The notes under the pieces are model-generated. The model had not been told where the DNA came from and searched no databases. It was given only the letters and a program-made list of their open reading frames with translations. The translations under genes and the position numbers were made by a program. 64,000 bases of DNA from Brachionus manjavacas (Eukaryota; Rotifera; Eurotatoria; Ploima; Brachionidae): NCBI GenBank assembly GCA_019054805.1, contig JAHQIY010000003.1, positions 7,874,001-7,938,000 on the forward strand. The letters run 5' to 3'. Positions 1 to 11,034 of this stretch are shown piece after piece (position 1 is the stretch's first letter; every line of letters begins with the position of its first letter).

Positions 1-2746
1 TTAGAAAATAAAAATGCTATCTTTGCCTCTAAATTCCTAAAATTTCAAAATTTTACAACTTTTTTTATTTTAAGATTAGAAATTTCTACACCTTTGAGTG
101 GCTTTAAACACTCAAAGGTATTCGTTTAATATTTTCTAGCAAAATTTTCAACGCCAAAAAACAACTTGAAGATTTATTGTTAGAAGAAAATATTTTTCTG
201 AATTATTTTTATAAACCTTCACATTTCAAAGATAAAAATAACTTGTTAACAATTTTGCCAAGCACTTTAGCTTTATCCTAGCAGCAATCTAAACTTTTTT
301 GTTTTCTATTTTTCAAATTGAAAAAAATGCAAAAAAAAAAAGATTTTATTTGATTTTATATTTAATTAAGGACTTAAGTAAATATACCTTAAATTTTTTT
401 TATATGAATTCTAAGACTTAGATGAATTTAATTCAATCATCATACACCAAGTTGGTTTAAATCTAAAATGATTAAATATGAAATGCTGATTTTTTTTCAT
501 TAGCCACGCTTGGATCTCTGACTAGATTGATTCACCATTTTCAATTAAAATATCTTGCTAAAACAAATCCATTTAACTTCAATTAATGCAATTTTCTTCA
601 TTAAGTATATAGAATTTTTTTAGTGAATCGTGGCTAATTGAAGTCATGCGGGTTTTGGAATATCTAAAAAATTCGAGCCCAATTTATACTATCAAATATT
701 ATTCTTACAAATCTTAAAAATATAGTTAGGTTGAATAACCTTAATTAAAGTAAATATTTATGATTAAACGTAAAGCTCGGTGTAGGCAAAATCTTTCAGG
801 GATTGGGATAACACAACTTAATCAAAATTTTCTTATTAAATATTTGAATTTTTAATCTTTTTATTTCTCTAGAATATACAATAGAAGATTATTTAAATTA
901 TTCACCGATATGTAGGCCTCTTATTTATCTCTGCCTAAATATGCCATTCGAGATAAAAATTTAATTGAAAAAGCAACAAATTTATTCTTTCAATTTTCAG
1001 CTAAACTGTTTTTAATTTCAAAAACTAGAATCTAAAATTTCTTTATTTTGCCTAAAATCTTTTTCAGGTATGGCGAAAGTTACACATTTAAAAAAAAACA
1101 TGCTTGTTCTCGTAATTACTAGAAATCGTTTAATTTTATTTTCATATTTTGTTTATTTTCTATTAAAGAAAAGAAGCAACTTGAAAATAACTAGTGCCTA
1201 GATTTATATTAAGTTAAACTAATTTTAATGCGTTTCCTATCCTGAAAAAAATTGTTATTAATCATTTAAAAAAATGAAAATTTCACTAGCGATGAACATA
1301 TTTTTCTCAACCAAAATGAAGCTTTTTTAACAAGAAAACAAATTCACTCTATGAAAAAATTTTGTATTTTTTAATTTATTATTTATAAAAAAGTAAATTG
1401 AATGTTAAAAATAATCAAAATAAACTTGGCTCCATTAAATTATTGCTGCTCGAAAAAATTCTGTTTTTCTTAGATCATTTATTCAATAGTAACTAGTTTA
1501 AACAAGCAAAACTTGAAAAAATTAAATTTACTAAGTAAAAATACTACTTAGAATCTCTCGCATGATAATTCTTTAAAATTACCTTCCAAAACTAACTTGA
1601 TTTTATTAATTTTTTAAAAAACTTTATTACTTTATGACAATTTGTCAAATTCGAATTAATAAAGAAAAATAAAATTTATTATAATAAAAAGAAATAAAGC
1701 ACTCTGTTATTTTGAATACTATGAGGCTTAATTTAAAAGATAATAAAATTTTAAAGATGTGTTTTTTTCTGTAATTTTATACATGGAAAACATTGAAATT
1801 TTGATTTAGAATACATATTTATTTTAAGGAATTTTTTAATTTATAAATGTGTGTTGGTTTTTATTGACATTTTGTATAATATAGACAAATATTGCCTTTT
1901 AAGTTTTAGGAATTAATGAAAAGTATCAAAATCCCCCTTACTATGCTTAGCTTGCATGATTTAATTAAACCCTAAAATGTCATTTATAAAAATAAAATTG
2001 ATTTTACAAAAAATATGAAACCAAAGATCAAAAATGAATCCGTTTATTTAAACCAAATAGCTAAAATGATTAATTAAAATAGCGATTAGAGAGATCGAGT
2101 AGAAAAAAATTTCAAATCCTAAGTGTTTTATTTTTGATTTAACTAAATCCCAATAAATTCCATTTTGACAATAAGAGCAAAGACTGGATTGACTAGATTT
2201 AATTAATTTTTTCTTAATTGATAAAAAAATTCAAACTCATTTGTTTGTAAAAAATTATAAAACTATTTTTAATGCTACTGTCACGAATTGTACACAATTC
2301 GTTCATTTTGTCAACATTTGTAGTCATTAAAATAATTTGTTCTTTGTTTCAATATACTCAGAAACCTCGATTTACTAAATTTATTGTTTGTCGAAAAATA
2401 CCAAAATTTAAATAGTAATAAAAAAATTACAAATTTGCCTATTTTTCTTTTAGTAGTAAAGATTTGAAAAAAATATTGCTTTTGTCAAAATATAAAGAAA
2501 AAATCATCTTAATTTTTTTGAAATCTGATTTTTAAATAAAAGCTAATTTTTGTTTAATTCAAAAATAGATCTAATTTAATCTATTGACCCTTGATAAATT
2601 AAAATATAAATCTAACTTTGATACATTCATGCCTGTTATTAAAAAAATCTTATTAAAAAATCTTATTAATTAAAATGAAAATGCTTTTATTAAAGTTAGA
2701 TGGATTAAAATATTTTTGGATATTATTAAATAATTTAAATTTTAAG
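1..2746. other. A+T-rich stretch without an identifiable gene
   Basis: I see no convincing exon here on either strand. Short open stretches exist, for example one opening with an ATG near 1072, but they match no family I know and have low-complexity A/T composition. The F-spondin-like gene that begins at 2747 enters through a splice acceptor, so its first exon(s) could lie here unrecognised or upstream of the window. The only structure noted is a short near-perfect palindrome at 2283-2302. Confidence 0.6.
2283..2302. repeat. 20-bp near-perfect palindrome
   Basis: Two 9-bp arms (ACGAATTGT and ACAATTCGT) are exact reverse complements separated by AC. It lies about 450 bp upstream of the first visible F-spondin exon. 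The symmetry could be a dimer-binding site or chance; nothing else supports a function. Confidence 0.35.
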
Positions 2747-5700
2747 TCACATTGGTAGGAGGCTATGACTCTGCTAGGAATTACAATACTGAATTTCGCG
2801 GATTCTTGGTTGTTTCAGTACCTGAAACATGGTACGATGCAATGCCGTTTAACCCTGTGGGCCGTTTTATGGTATTCAGATTTTTAATTTTAAATAAATA
2901 CAAAAATTTCAATTCCTTAAAAGATAAATCCAAATGATCGGGAGATAAAATATACCAGCGGATGTGGCGAGATGATTACCCATAGCAATTTTGAGAGCAA
3001 AAAACGAATTACCTTTTACTGGACTGCACCCAAAGCTCGTACAGGCTGTGTATCTTTAAAGTAGAAATTATTACTACCTAATTACCATAAAACAAAAATA
3101 AAAATTATCAAAAGAGCTTTTGTGATGCAAACAGAAACCTTATGGTTTAAGGATGATGGAGAATTGACGAAAGTTTTATGCGAAGGAGGTAAGCAAACAA
3201 ATGCCTTTCCAAAAAAAATCTACTATTTAAAAATTTTCAATTTTTAAGAAGAGTATCCGGAAACGTCGGAAATCCCAACATGTTGTGCATGCGGTCAAGC
3301 TAAATACAGACTTAACTTTAAAGGCATGTGGACGAAGCACACACATCCGAAAGATTGGCCAACAAACGGTAATTTAATTTTAATTTTCAATGAACTTTTT
3401 AAAAGATCTAAATAAAGAGGGTTTAACACATTGGTCGAACATAATTGGTGCTACACACTCAAGAAATTATTCCGTTTGGGAAATTGGAGGTTATGCATCA
3501 CCTGGTCTAAAGGAACTAGCTGAATTCGGAATTATAAGAAGTCTGGAAGAAGAAATTAAAAATCATGTAATTTTTATAAAAGATTAACCTTTAAAAATAA
3601 ATTTTTTGTTTACAGTCTAATTATGGCGTTGTTCGTAATATTGTTCGAGCAAATGGTCTATGGTTTCCTAATGTTGATAAAGAAACCGAATCAATTTTAA
3701 CTGTATCAAACACACATCACTTATTGTCATTTGCCAGTATGTTCGGACCATCACCAGATTGGATTTCAGGTTTTTAAATGATTAAATTTAAATCTAACAA
3801 ATTATATTTTATTTTAGGTGTATCAAAATTGAATCTTTGTCAACATGATTGCACTTGGGCTGAAGAATATGAAGAAGAATTATTGCCGTTCGATGCTGGA
3901 ACTGACAGTGGAATTTCTTATAATGTAGATAAAAAATTTTTTGACCATATTTATTACTAAATTTCATGAAATTTAAATTAATTTTTATGCTTTTTTTCAT
4001 ATAATATTTTAGTATTATTTAATTTTTAGTCTCCGAATAAACCATCGATTCCCCAAGAGAAAATAAGAAAAATCACCAGTGGATTTCCAAATGATCCTAA
4101 AGCACCATTTTATGATCCAACTGGAAAACCGATACCTACGATGGCGAAGTTAACATTAAAACGAATCGAAACAAATGGCGTTCAATGTCCGCATGGAATT
4201 AGGGAAAAAAGCGGTGAAGTTGAATCAAACACTTTTGATTTAAACGACCTCTCAGATTCCGTCAAACGTTTTCAACTCATAAATGCAGAATCAGTTAGCT
4301 TTGCCAAAAAAAGAACTAAAAATAATGAGATGAAAATTTTGGGTATCTTTTATTATTTTTAATCCGAAAAAAATTAAATGTTACTTTTTTAGAAAATGTC
4401 GACCCTAGATGCATGACTACAGATTGGTCTGAGTGGAGTGAATGCTCTTCTACGTGCGGAAAAGGAATTAGAAAGCGATCACGTCAATACAAAAATTCCG
4501 ATTTGGCTAAAGGATCCTGTAATGAAATCATCAATGATCATGAAATGTGTTTGAGCATCAATGGTGAATGTGAAGATGACGAAGAAGCGACATCAATTGA
4601 AGGATCTGATAAGTAATAGATTAGAAAAAATTATCCAAATTTTAAACAATTCTCGTAGATGTTTGTTAATGACTTCTTGGAGCGAATGGTCACCGTGCTC
4701 AACTACATGTGGAAAAGGTTACACAATAAGATTAAGGAAATATTTGAGAAAAGACTTGGAGAAAAAATGTAAAAGTAGATTACAAGAAAAAAGAACCTGT
4801 ATAATTAATAGTAAATGCATCGACGAGAGTCTATTAAGCGATCAAGAAAGAAAACGTAAAATTTAAAAAATCAAAATTTTAGTTTTTTTTTTAATTTAAA
4901 TTCAAGGAATTTGTAGTCTTGAAAAAAAGCCAGGACCATGTAGAATGGCTATTCAAAATATTAAATATTATTATGATATGAATGCTAAGCGATGCTTGTC
5001 ATTTAATTACGGCGGATGTCGTGGGAATGAAAACAACTTTGAAACTTTGGAAAAATGTGAAAGAATTTGCACGATTATGAATGAAGGTGATTTAATATTT
5101 TAAAATAAAAATAAAAATTAAATTATTTTTTTTAGAAAATGAAATTCATGAATTAAGTGCAAGTATTATCAAAATTTAATCAAGATAGATTTTTTTTTTA
5201 TTTATATCATTTTAAATCTAGTTAAACAATTGACCGAAGAAGAAATTGAAGAAAAGAAGAGTAATTTTATTATTTAATTAATTTATTATTTTTTTAAATT
5301 CCTTTAATAAAGAAACTTGTCTTTTGCCACCCGAAGAAGGCAATTGCTATGAATCTCAGCTCAAATATTATTTCGATCGGACCAAGTCTACTTGTTTACC
5401 TTTTGAGTTTAGCGGTAATGGAAAAATGTCATTTGTTTTTCAAGTAGACAATTCATTTTTTAAGGATGCGGTGGTAATTTAAACAATTTTAAAACAATCG
5501 CTGCCTGTGAATCATATTGTCACCCTATCAAACACTTTATTAAAGATGATTCAAATAGTATGTATTTTATTTTAAAAAATACGAAAATATTAAATAATAT
5601 GAATTAGGAATAATGAATGGCAAAAGATTAACTATACCCGAGAAAAAAAGTATTTCCTTAAAGTTTTTTAAATTCGAAGCATTTTTTTATTTTTTCTCTA

Positions 5701-7616
5701 GGGATATGTATGTCGCCGGCAGAAAAGGGCACATGCTCAGAATCGATTCAAAGATACACCTATAGTGTCAATATGGGAAAATGCTTACTTTTTGATTATA
5801 GTGGTTGTGAAGGAAATTTGAATAATTTCGAAACGATTGAAGAGTGCGAATCTGTTTGTGATATTCTTATTCAGATGGCTCAACAAGCTTCAAGTAAGTT
5901 AAACTAGCTTTTTAAATTGGAAAATATTTTTATGAATTTATAGGAAGTGAATTAGAGGCTAATTTGGAAATTCAAAAAAAAGGTTAAATATTTAAATTTT
6001 TATTTGAAAAAAATTATAATAAAACTAATGAGTAGAAATGTGCATGCTACCAAAAGAAAAAGGACCTTGTTCTAATTACCAGCAGCGATATTTTTTCAAT
6101 TCATTTAAAGGCAAATGTGAACAATTTTTATATGGAGGTAGCTAAATATGAAAAATTTGAAAACTGGAGAATTAATGAGTTCTTTCAGGGTGCAATGGAA
6201 ACAACAATAATTTTGAATCTCTTGATGAATGTGAATCGACATGCTATTCATTAATTGAATTTGCCGAAAATTCACAATCTGTTTCAATTGATTTAAGTAA
6301 GTTTCGAATAAGTCTACGATAAATTTTCAATATTTTTTTGAAAATTTTAAAATACAGAGCCCAAAATGTTGTCTTATGATCAGCGAAAAAGTAATCTCAA
6401 TAAATAAATAAACCAATAAATTATTTATAAGAATTTACTAAACCAATTTTCAGGAATATGCAAATTTCCAGTAAATGAAGGATCATGCAATAGCTATCTT
6501 AAAAGATATTTTTATAATTTTTTCACCAGAAATTGCGAACCTTTTGCTTATACAGGTAATTATCAATTTTATTTTAAAAATATGAGAATTTTTGAATTTT
6601 CCTATAGTTCTTTATATTTTTCTTTTATTAAACTTAGATATTTTCTTCATGTCAAAAGCATTTTACATAAAAACTTAATTCTCACAAAACTAAATAGCGT
6701 AAAAGATTTCTTAAAAAACCTGCGATGATTAAATTTTTGGATTAAATAAGCTAGAAAATAGACCAAGGTATTACCAAACATAACCAAAAGTAAAAAAAAA
6801 ACATTCTAAAAATCAAGTCAAGTGACCTCATGACTTCTATACATCACTGAATCCTACACAAATTTAAGGGCATCTCTTAAATTTTTTTTTCCTTCAATAT
6901 AAATTAAAATAAAAATTGTTAACTAATAAAGATTAAAAAATACTCGACAAAATAATACTCATTCAATTTTTAAGACAGATAATTTTAAAGTTAAAATTAA
7001 AAGGATGTGAAGGCAATGAGAACAACTTTATAACTTTTGACGATTGTATGGAAACATGCTCTAATCTGAACCGTAATTACACCGCTGAAGCTTTAAACAA
7101 GAGCCAAAACTCAAACTTAATGATGTACCCCATTGATTGTCAGCTTTCAGAATGGAATGAATGGTCCGATTGTTCAGGTAATTTAGAAAAAAATCTCTCA
7201 CTTTTGTAACAAGCAGTTAAACTAAAATCAAGCTGATCAATGTAATAAAATTGGATTTTCACTGCGCTCTCGTTTTATTCTATCTCAGTCGAGATTTGGA
7301 GGAAAACCATGTTCATCAAACTTAAATCAAACCAAAATTTGTTTAAAAGAATGTGAAAGTAATTAATTACAATTTCAAAATATTAATTAAAAATGGTGGA
7401 TTTTAATTTTAAGGTAAAGAAGATCACAATGTTGATTGCTCAGTGAGACTATGGAGTCCATGGAGCGAATGTAAAATGGGAAATACATGCAGTGAAGGAT
7501 ACCAGGAAAGAACATCAGTATCTAACAAAGGATGTTCGGTTTTGAGAGAAAGGCGGAAATGCTACTTGGGTCCATGTGATTTAAAAAAAATAATAAATTT
7601 CAAAAATTTAAACTGA
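2747..7616 (+). CDS. SPON1: F-spondin-like secreted protein with five Kunitz domains (5' end missing)
   Basis: Secreted matrix/axon-guidance family. I join 25 exons: 2747-2871, 2924-3060, 3115-3188, 3249-3368, 3418-3566, 3616-3769, 3818-3924, 4030-4342, 4393-4612, 4659-4855, 4907-5086, 5136-5156, 5222-5260, 5313-5414, 5465-5557, 5608-5649, 5702-5893, 5944-5982, 6036-6137, 6189-6296, 6358-6390, 6454-6555, 7004-7177, 7233-7358, 7414-7616. Phases agree throughout and give at least 1049 residues. Domain order: end of a reeler-type domain (FRGF, FYWTAP), spondin-N domain (CCACGQAKYRL, THPKDW, GPSPDW, DAGTDSG, IPQEKIR), two thrombospondin type 1 repeats (WSEWSECSSTCGKG, WSEWSPCSTTCGKG), five six-cysteine Kunitz domains, then two more divergent TSRs (WNEWSDC, WSPWSEC). 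Known F-spondins have several TSRs and at most one or a few Kunitz units, so this array is unusual. The signal peptide and start codon are not seen: the first exon begins at an acceptor in mid-codon. The gene is convergent with TANGO2. Confidence 0.9.
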
Positions 7617-7687
7617 ATGAATTTTTTTATTAAAAACATTAGCTTTTAGATATTAAACTTAAAAATAAATATCATAGACAGAATTTT

Positions 7688-8909
7688 TTATTGTTCATTC
7701 TCTATTGGATCTAAATTGAATTCTATCTTGGTCTCTTCCCAAACCGGATTTTGAGAATCGATTGGAAATTGCATTGTTTTTTCATTTATAGTCACTCGGT
7801 TTGCATGATCAACAAGAATTAAAGTGTGCGTTCGCGTACCATAATTTGGAATATCAATACAAATTTGTTCTCTTGTAAACAAATGCTGATCAATTGAGTC
7901 TCGATATTTACTAGTTAAAAAAAATTTAAGATTTTTTTAAAAATTAAATCATCTTTACTCAGTGCTGAATTTTGCCAAATCGATCAAAGAATCAATAAGC
8001 TGTTCTTTCTTACTCGTGTTATTATATTTAGCTACAATTTCTTTAAACATCTTCTCACCCATTGTTGTTTTCGGATAGATCTTCTTCTTATATTGATGAT
8101 TTGAAATGCTCACATATTCTTAATTAATTTTTATATTTTGTAAGAAAATTTGTGAAAGAGTTTTGAAATAAAAAAAAAAAATAAGATTGATATGCAAAAA
8201 TTCCAGATATCATGATAGAATTAGAAAAAAAAAATTGCCTATTAGCTAACTATTCTTTCTTATCCCTTTTTTGAAATTTACAAAAATACACATATTCAAT
8301 TAAACTATTCTAATTAAAGATCACAAATCGTGACTGGTTTATATATATACCTTCATTAGTTTTTGATAATTCACAGCTTACATTATCGAAAATGCTAGCG
8401 TCCCAATAATCTTTTCTGAAGCTATTTTAAAAAATATAAATAAAATTTTGTCTAAAAATTACTTGTTTCTTTCAAAAAAAACAATATTGAATGGATTGTA
8501 GAGTTGAGCTGTTTCTTTAATTGAATCAACGTAACTTCGGGCATCTAGATCAGTGTGCAAAAAATTGGGTACCAAAAATCCTTTTTAATTAAAAATTGTA
8601 ACAAAATAAAATATCTTTTAAACAAGTATTAAAATTCAAATAACCTCGCCCTTCTTTGCTATCAAGTTCAATACCATAATCAACACTGTTTAAATTTAAA
8701 AGAACTCCAATTTTTCCTAGTCTGCTGGTTCCCAGCCATGTGCCACCTTCTTTACCAGGAGTTAAATCCATTCCATATACACTATGGTCAGTCACATAGC
8801 CTGCTGGTTTACTAGGTCTAAAATGAAACTCGTCTCTATTATTCAATACTATTAGCTTATATTCATTTGGATTGAGCCGTTTAGCAACATATGAAAACAA
8901 AATGCACAT
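7688..8909 (-). CDS. TANGO2: TANGO2 (NRDE family)
   Basis: Five exons on the minus strand: 8909-8645, 8580-8463, 8421-8351, 8118-7959, 7910-7688. Phases agree and give 278 aa, the usual family length. The N-terminus MCILF..., the family signature NNRDEF with RPSKP, and GGTWLG are present. The C-terminal block contains YGTRTHT and ILVD. TANGO2 proteins are linked to Golgi organisation and to mitochondrial/lipid and haem handling; the exact reaction is not settled. The start at 8909 fits because family members begin MCI at the extreme N-terminus. Exon 3 could use an earlier GT (near 8380), but the longer form keeps the phase. It converges with the F-spondin gene, stop codons about 70 bp apart, so their 3' UTRs probably overlap. 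Confidence 0.93.
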
Positions 8910-9413
8910 TTTGATTTGGGTTAAATTTTCTTAAAACTAAATAAATCTTAATTTTATAGCTAATTTGAAATAGCAATTTATTATCTTTTTTAAAATTTTG
9001 AGATTTTTTTTAAAAAAGAGCAAAAATTAATTTCAAAAATTTCTAATTTTAAAAAGGTGCAAGAAATGAATTTGAAAAAAATTATTTTCTTTTTTAAGCT
9101 TAGTCATGATTAATGTTAAAAAAAATTTTAAATCTTTTTTCACTAAATTCTTGAGCTGCTCCTAGTAAAACGCAACTGTTTAAATTGAGTAGGTTTACAC
9201 CCATTGTTCTAACAACATTTAAATAATTGGAATTTTTCTGGTAAGCCCTCACGTGTAATCATGCTTACACATTTGAAAAAAAAAGGATTCAGCACTGAAT
9301 TTTATTTAATTCTTTCATTAAAAATACTGAACAAAAAATTAAAAAATTTTGTGGTTTGATCAGTAAATTACATTAAACTAAATTGAATTTTTTTATAAAA
9401 TTTTTTTATATCT
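8910..9413. other. Intergenic spacer between TANGO2 and eIF6
   Basis: A/T-rich, no ORF or repeat recognised. It must hold the TANGO2 promoter and the 3' UTR of eIF6, since both genes read leftwards. Confidence 0.6.
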
Positions 9414-10263
9414 CTATGTAAGATTTTCAATCAAAGTTTGTTTGTTGGCATGAGAATTTTGAGATCCATGACCAGTGGCATTTAATTTAAATATTCTTTC
9501 AATAATTGATATTTCATGAGCAGTTGTTTCGAAACCGCAAAAAGCGATCCAGTCATTAGCTATTAGTCCAGCTCCGAGTACATCACTACCTCTGTTAACA
9601 GTACTTGTCTATAAAAACAATTAATTTACTCAAGTCATAACTAAATTGGAAAAAAAAACTTACCACCAAAGGCACTTGAAGCAAAGAAGACAGCTCATCT
9701 TGCTCTTGGATGGTTGTTTTCGGATGGACAATACCACCAAGGTTATTGAATACACAAAAACTTCCTACAAGAACATTGTTGGCGATAGTATGTCTAAAAA
9801 TTTCCACATTCAGAACTTCAGCAATTATTTGCTCTGTTTCTTTGTCAAGATCTGGATGAATTATTGCAACATAATCATTACATGCTATCACATTTCCCAA
9901 AGCAGATAGACGTTCTTCGACTCGTCTGACTCTAACCGAGTCCGGCAAACTGTTTCGAATGTGTTGTAACTCTTGATCGGTAGTCGAACTGGGAACCAAG
10001 AGACCATGTCTATTTCCAACTGTTAAACGACCAACAACTCGACACTCGCCAATTGTGGCATGTATTACTGGAATATGATCAGACAATTCTCCCTCGAAAA
10101 CACTTTATTTGGAAAGATAATTTACTTTTTTAATATTAAATGCTTTAAATAAAAACCTGTAGAAATTTTCTGAGGCTCCTATGCCTACAAGACAATATGA
10201 GTTAGTCAATTTGGCAAAACAACCTATATCACTGCTACTCTCGAATAGTGCTCTTACAGCCAT
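9414..10263 (-). CDS. EIF6: Eukaryotic translation initiation factor 6 (intact copy)
   Basis: Ribosome anti-association factor that binds the 60S subunit and acts in its biogenesis in nucleolus and cytoplasm. Three exons: 10263-10157, 10102-9664, 9608-9414. They give 246 aa, against about 245 in animals. Recognisable blocks, in order: [115 protein letters not shown] and a tail ending ENLT. All three exons lie in one frame with phase-compatible junctions. Most of the gene, from 9559 upward, is repeated at 26307-26986, where it is broken. This is therefore the only functional eIF6 in the window. Confidence 0.96.
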
Positions 10264-10599
10264 TTTAAATTAGTCTGAATTATTAAAGAAATACACAAAA
10301 TATTAGACTCAAATTTTAATTTATACCAAGAAAATTAACTTTTAAATTAAATTTTATTCAGAAAAAATTTATTCATTTTAAAATTTCATAACCAAAATTA
10401 TTTTTTAAAATTACATTTTAACCATGCTTGTTCATATTCATAGTTTTAGTCTTTTTTTTATTTTAAATATGCACATCTCTGCACATTAAAGGGTTGAAAA
10501 TTTAAAAAATTATAATTCTTTGCTTTGAACTGCATTTTAACAAGTCTTGTAGATTTGAAATAATGTTAACTTTAAAAATATTTATTGTTAATTTACACA

Positions 10600-11034
10600 A
10601 AAAAAACTACTTTAATTTACATGTAGCTACAATCATTTGGTCTATTAAAAAATCGAATACTTGTTACAGGTAGTCTTTTTTGTCTTATGTCATCATCGAT
10701 CAAAGTGTATTGCAATTGGCAATTTTGTTATTTTAACAACTATAAAGCTTAATTAATAAGAATTAAATTATTTTTTTACAAATCTTACTTTAATTGAGCC
10801 ATCAGAGAGACCGACTGAAAATATTTCACCATTCGGATGAAATTTGCAGCAATGTATGGGATTTTCACAATCTCTATTATGTTTAAAAAATTATTTTTAT
10901 TTTAGTTAAATTGTTAACTTTTACATTATTCCGGCAACTTCTAAATCACCTTGGACTAAATAGTGGTCGGGCGAATGCTCATCTGGTTTAAAGGACAACA
11001 AAGAATCATTTTCTTTTAGCTTCATATTTTTCAT
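10600..11034 (-). pseudogene. Remnant of the WD40-repeat gene (dead copy)
   Basis: Equivalent to the first three exons of the intact WD40 gene at 27337-28809: same ATG context at 11034, same FKPDEHSPDHYLVQGDL stretch, same second exon (HCCRFHPNGEIFSVGLSDGS). The third exon carries an in-frame stop (TTG TTA AAA TAA, where the intact copy has TTG TTC AAA AAA) and lacks a short block including the QDHYKI codons. Everything downstream is gone: the sequence jumps from the third exon to the 3' flank through an A-rich junction at about 10597-10608. The loss of six of nine exons plus the nonsense codon makes it non-functional. Confidence 0.9.

Noticed and set aside
499-640. Inverted pair ATTAGCCACG / CGTGGCTAAT about 120 bp apart
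   Set aside because: Arms are only about 10 bp, too short to claim an element in this composition.
1072-1206. Short ATG frame (about 44 codons) preceded by a TTTTTCAG acceptor-like sequence, as a possible first F-spondin exon
   Set aside because: No signal peptide or reeler similarity, and composition is the background A/T type.
9646-9909. 87-codon frame antisense to eIF6 exon 2 (and its counterpart at 26353-26652)
   Set aside because: Antisense shadow of the eIF6 coding exon; it appears in both copies only because the exon is duplicated.
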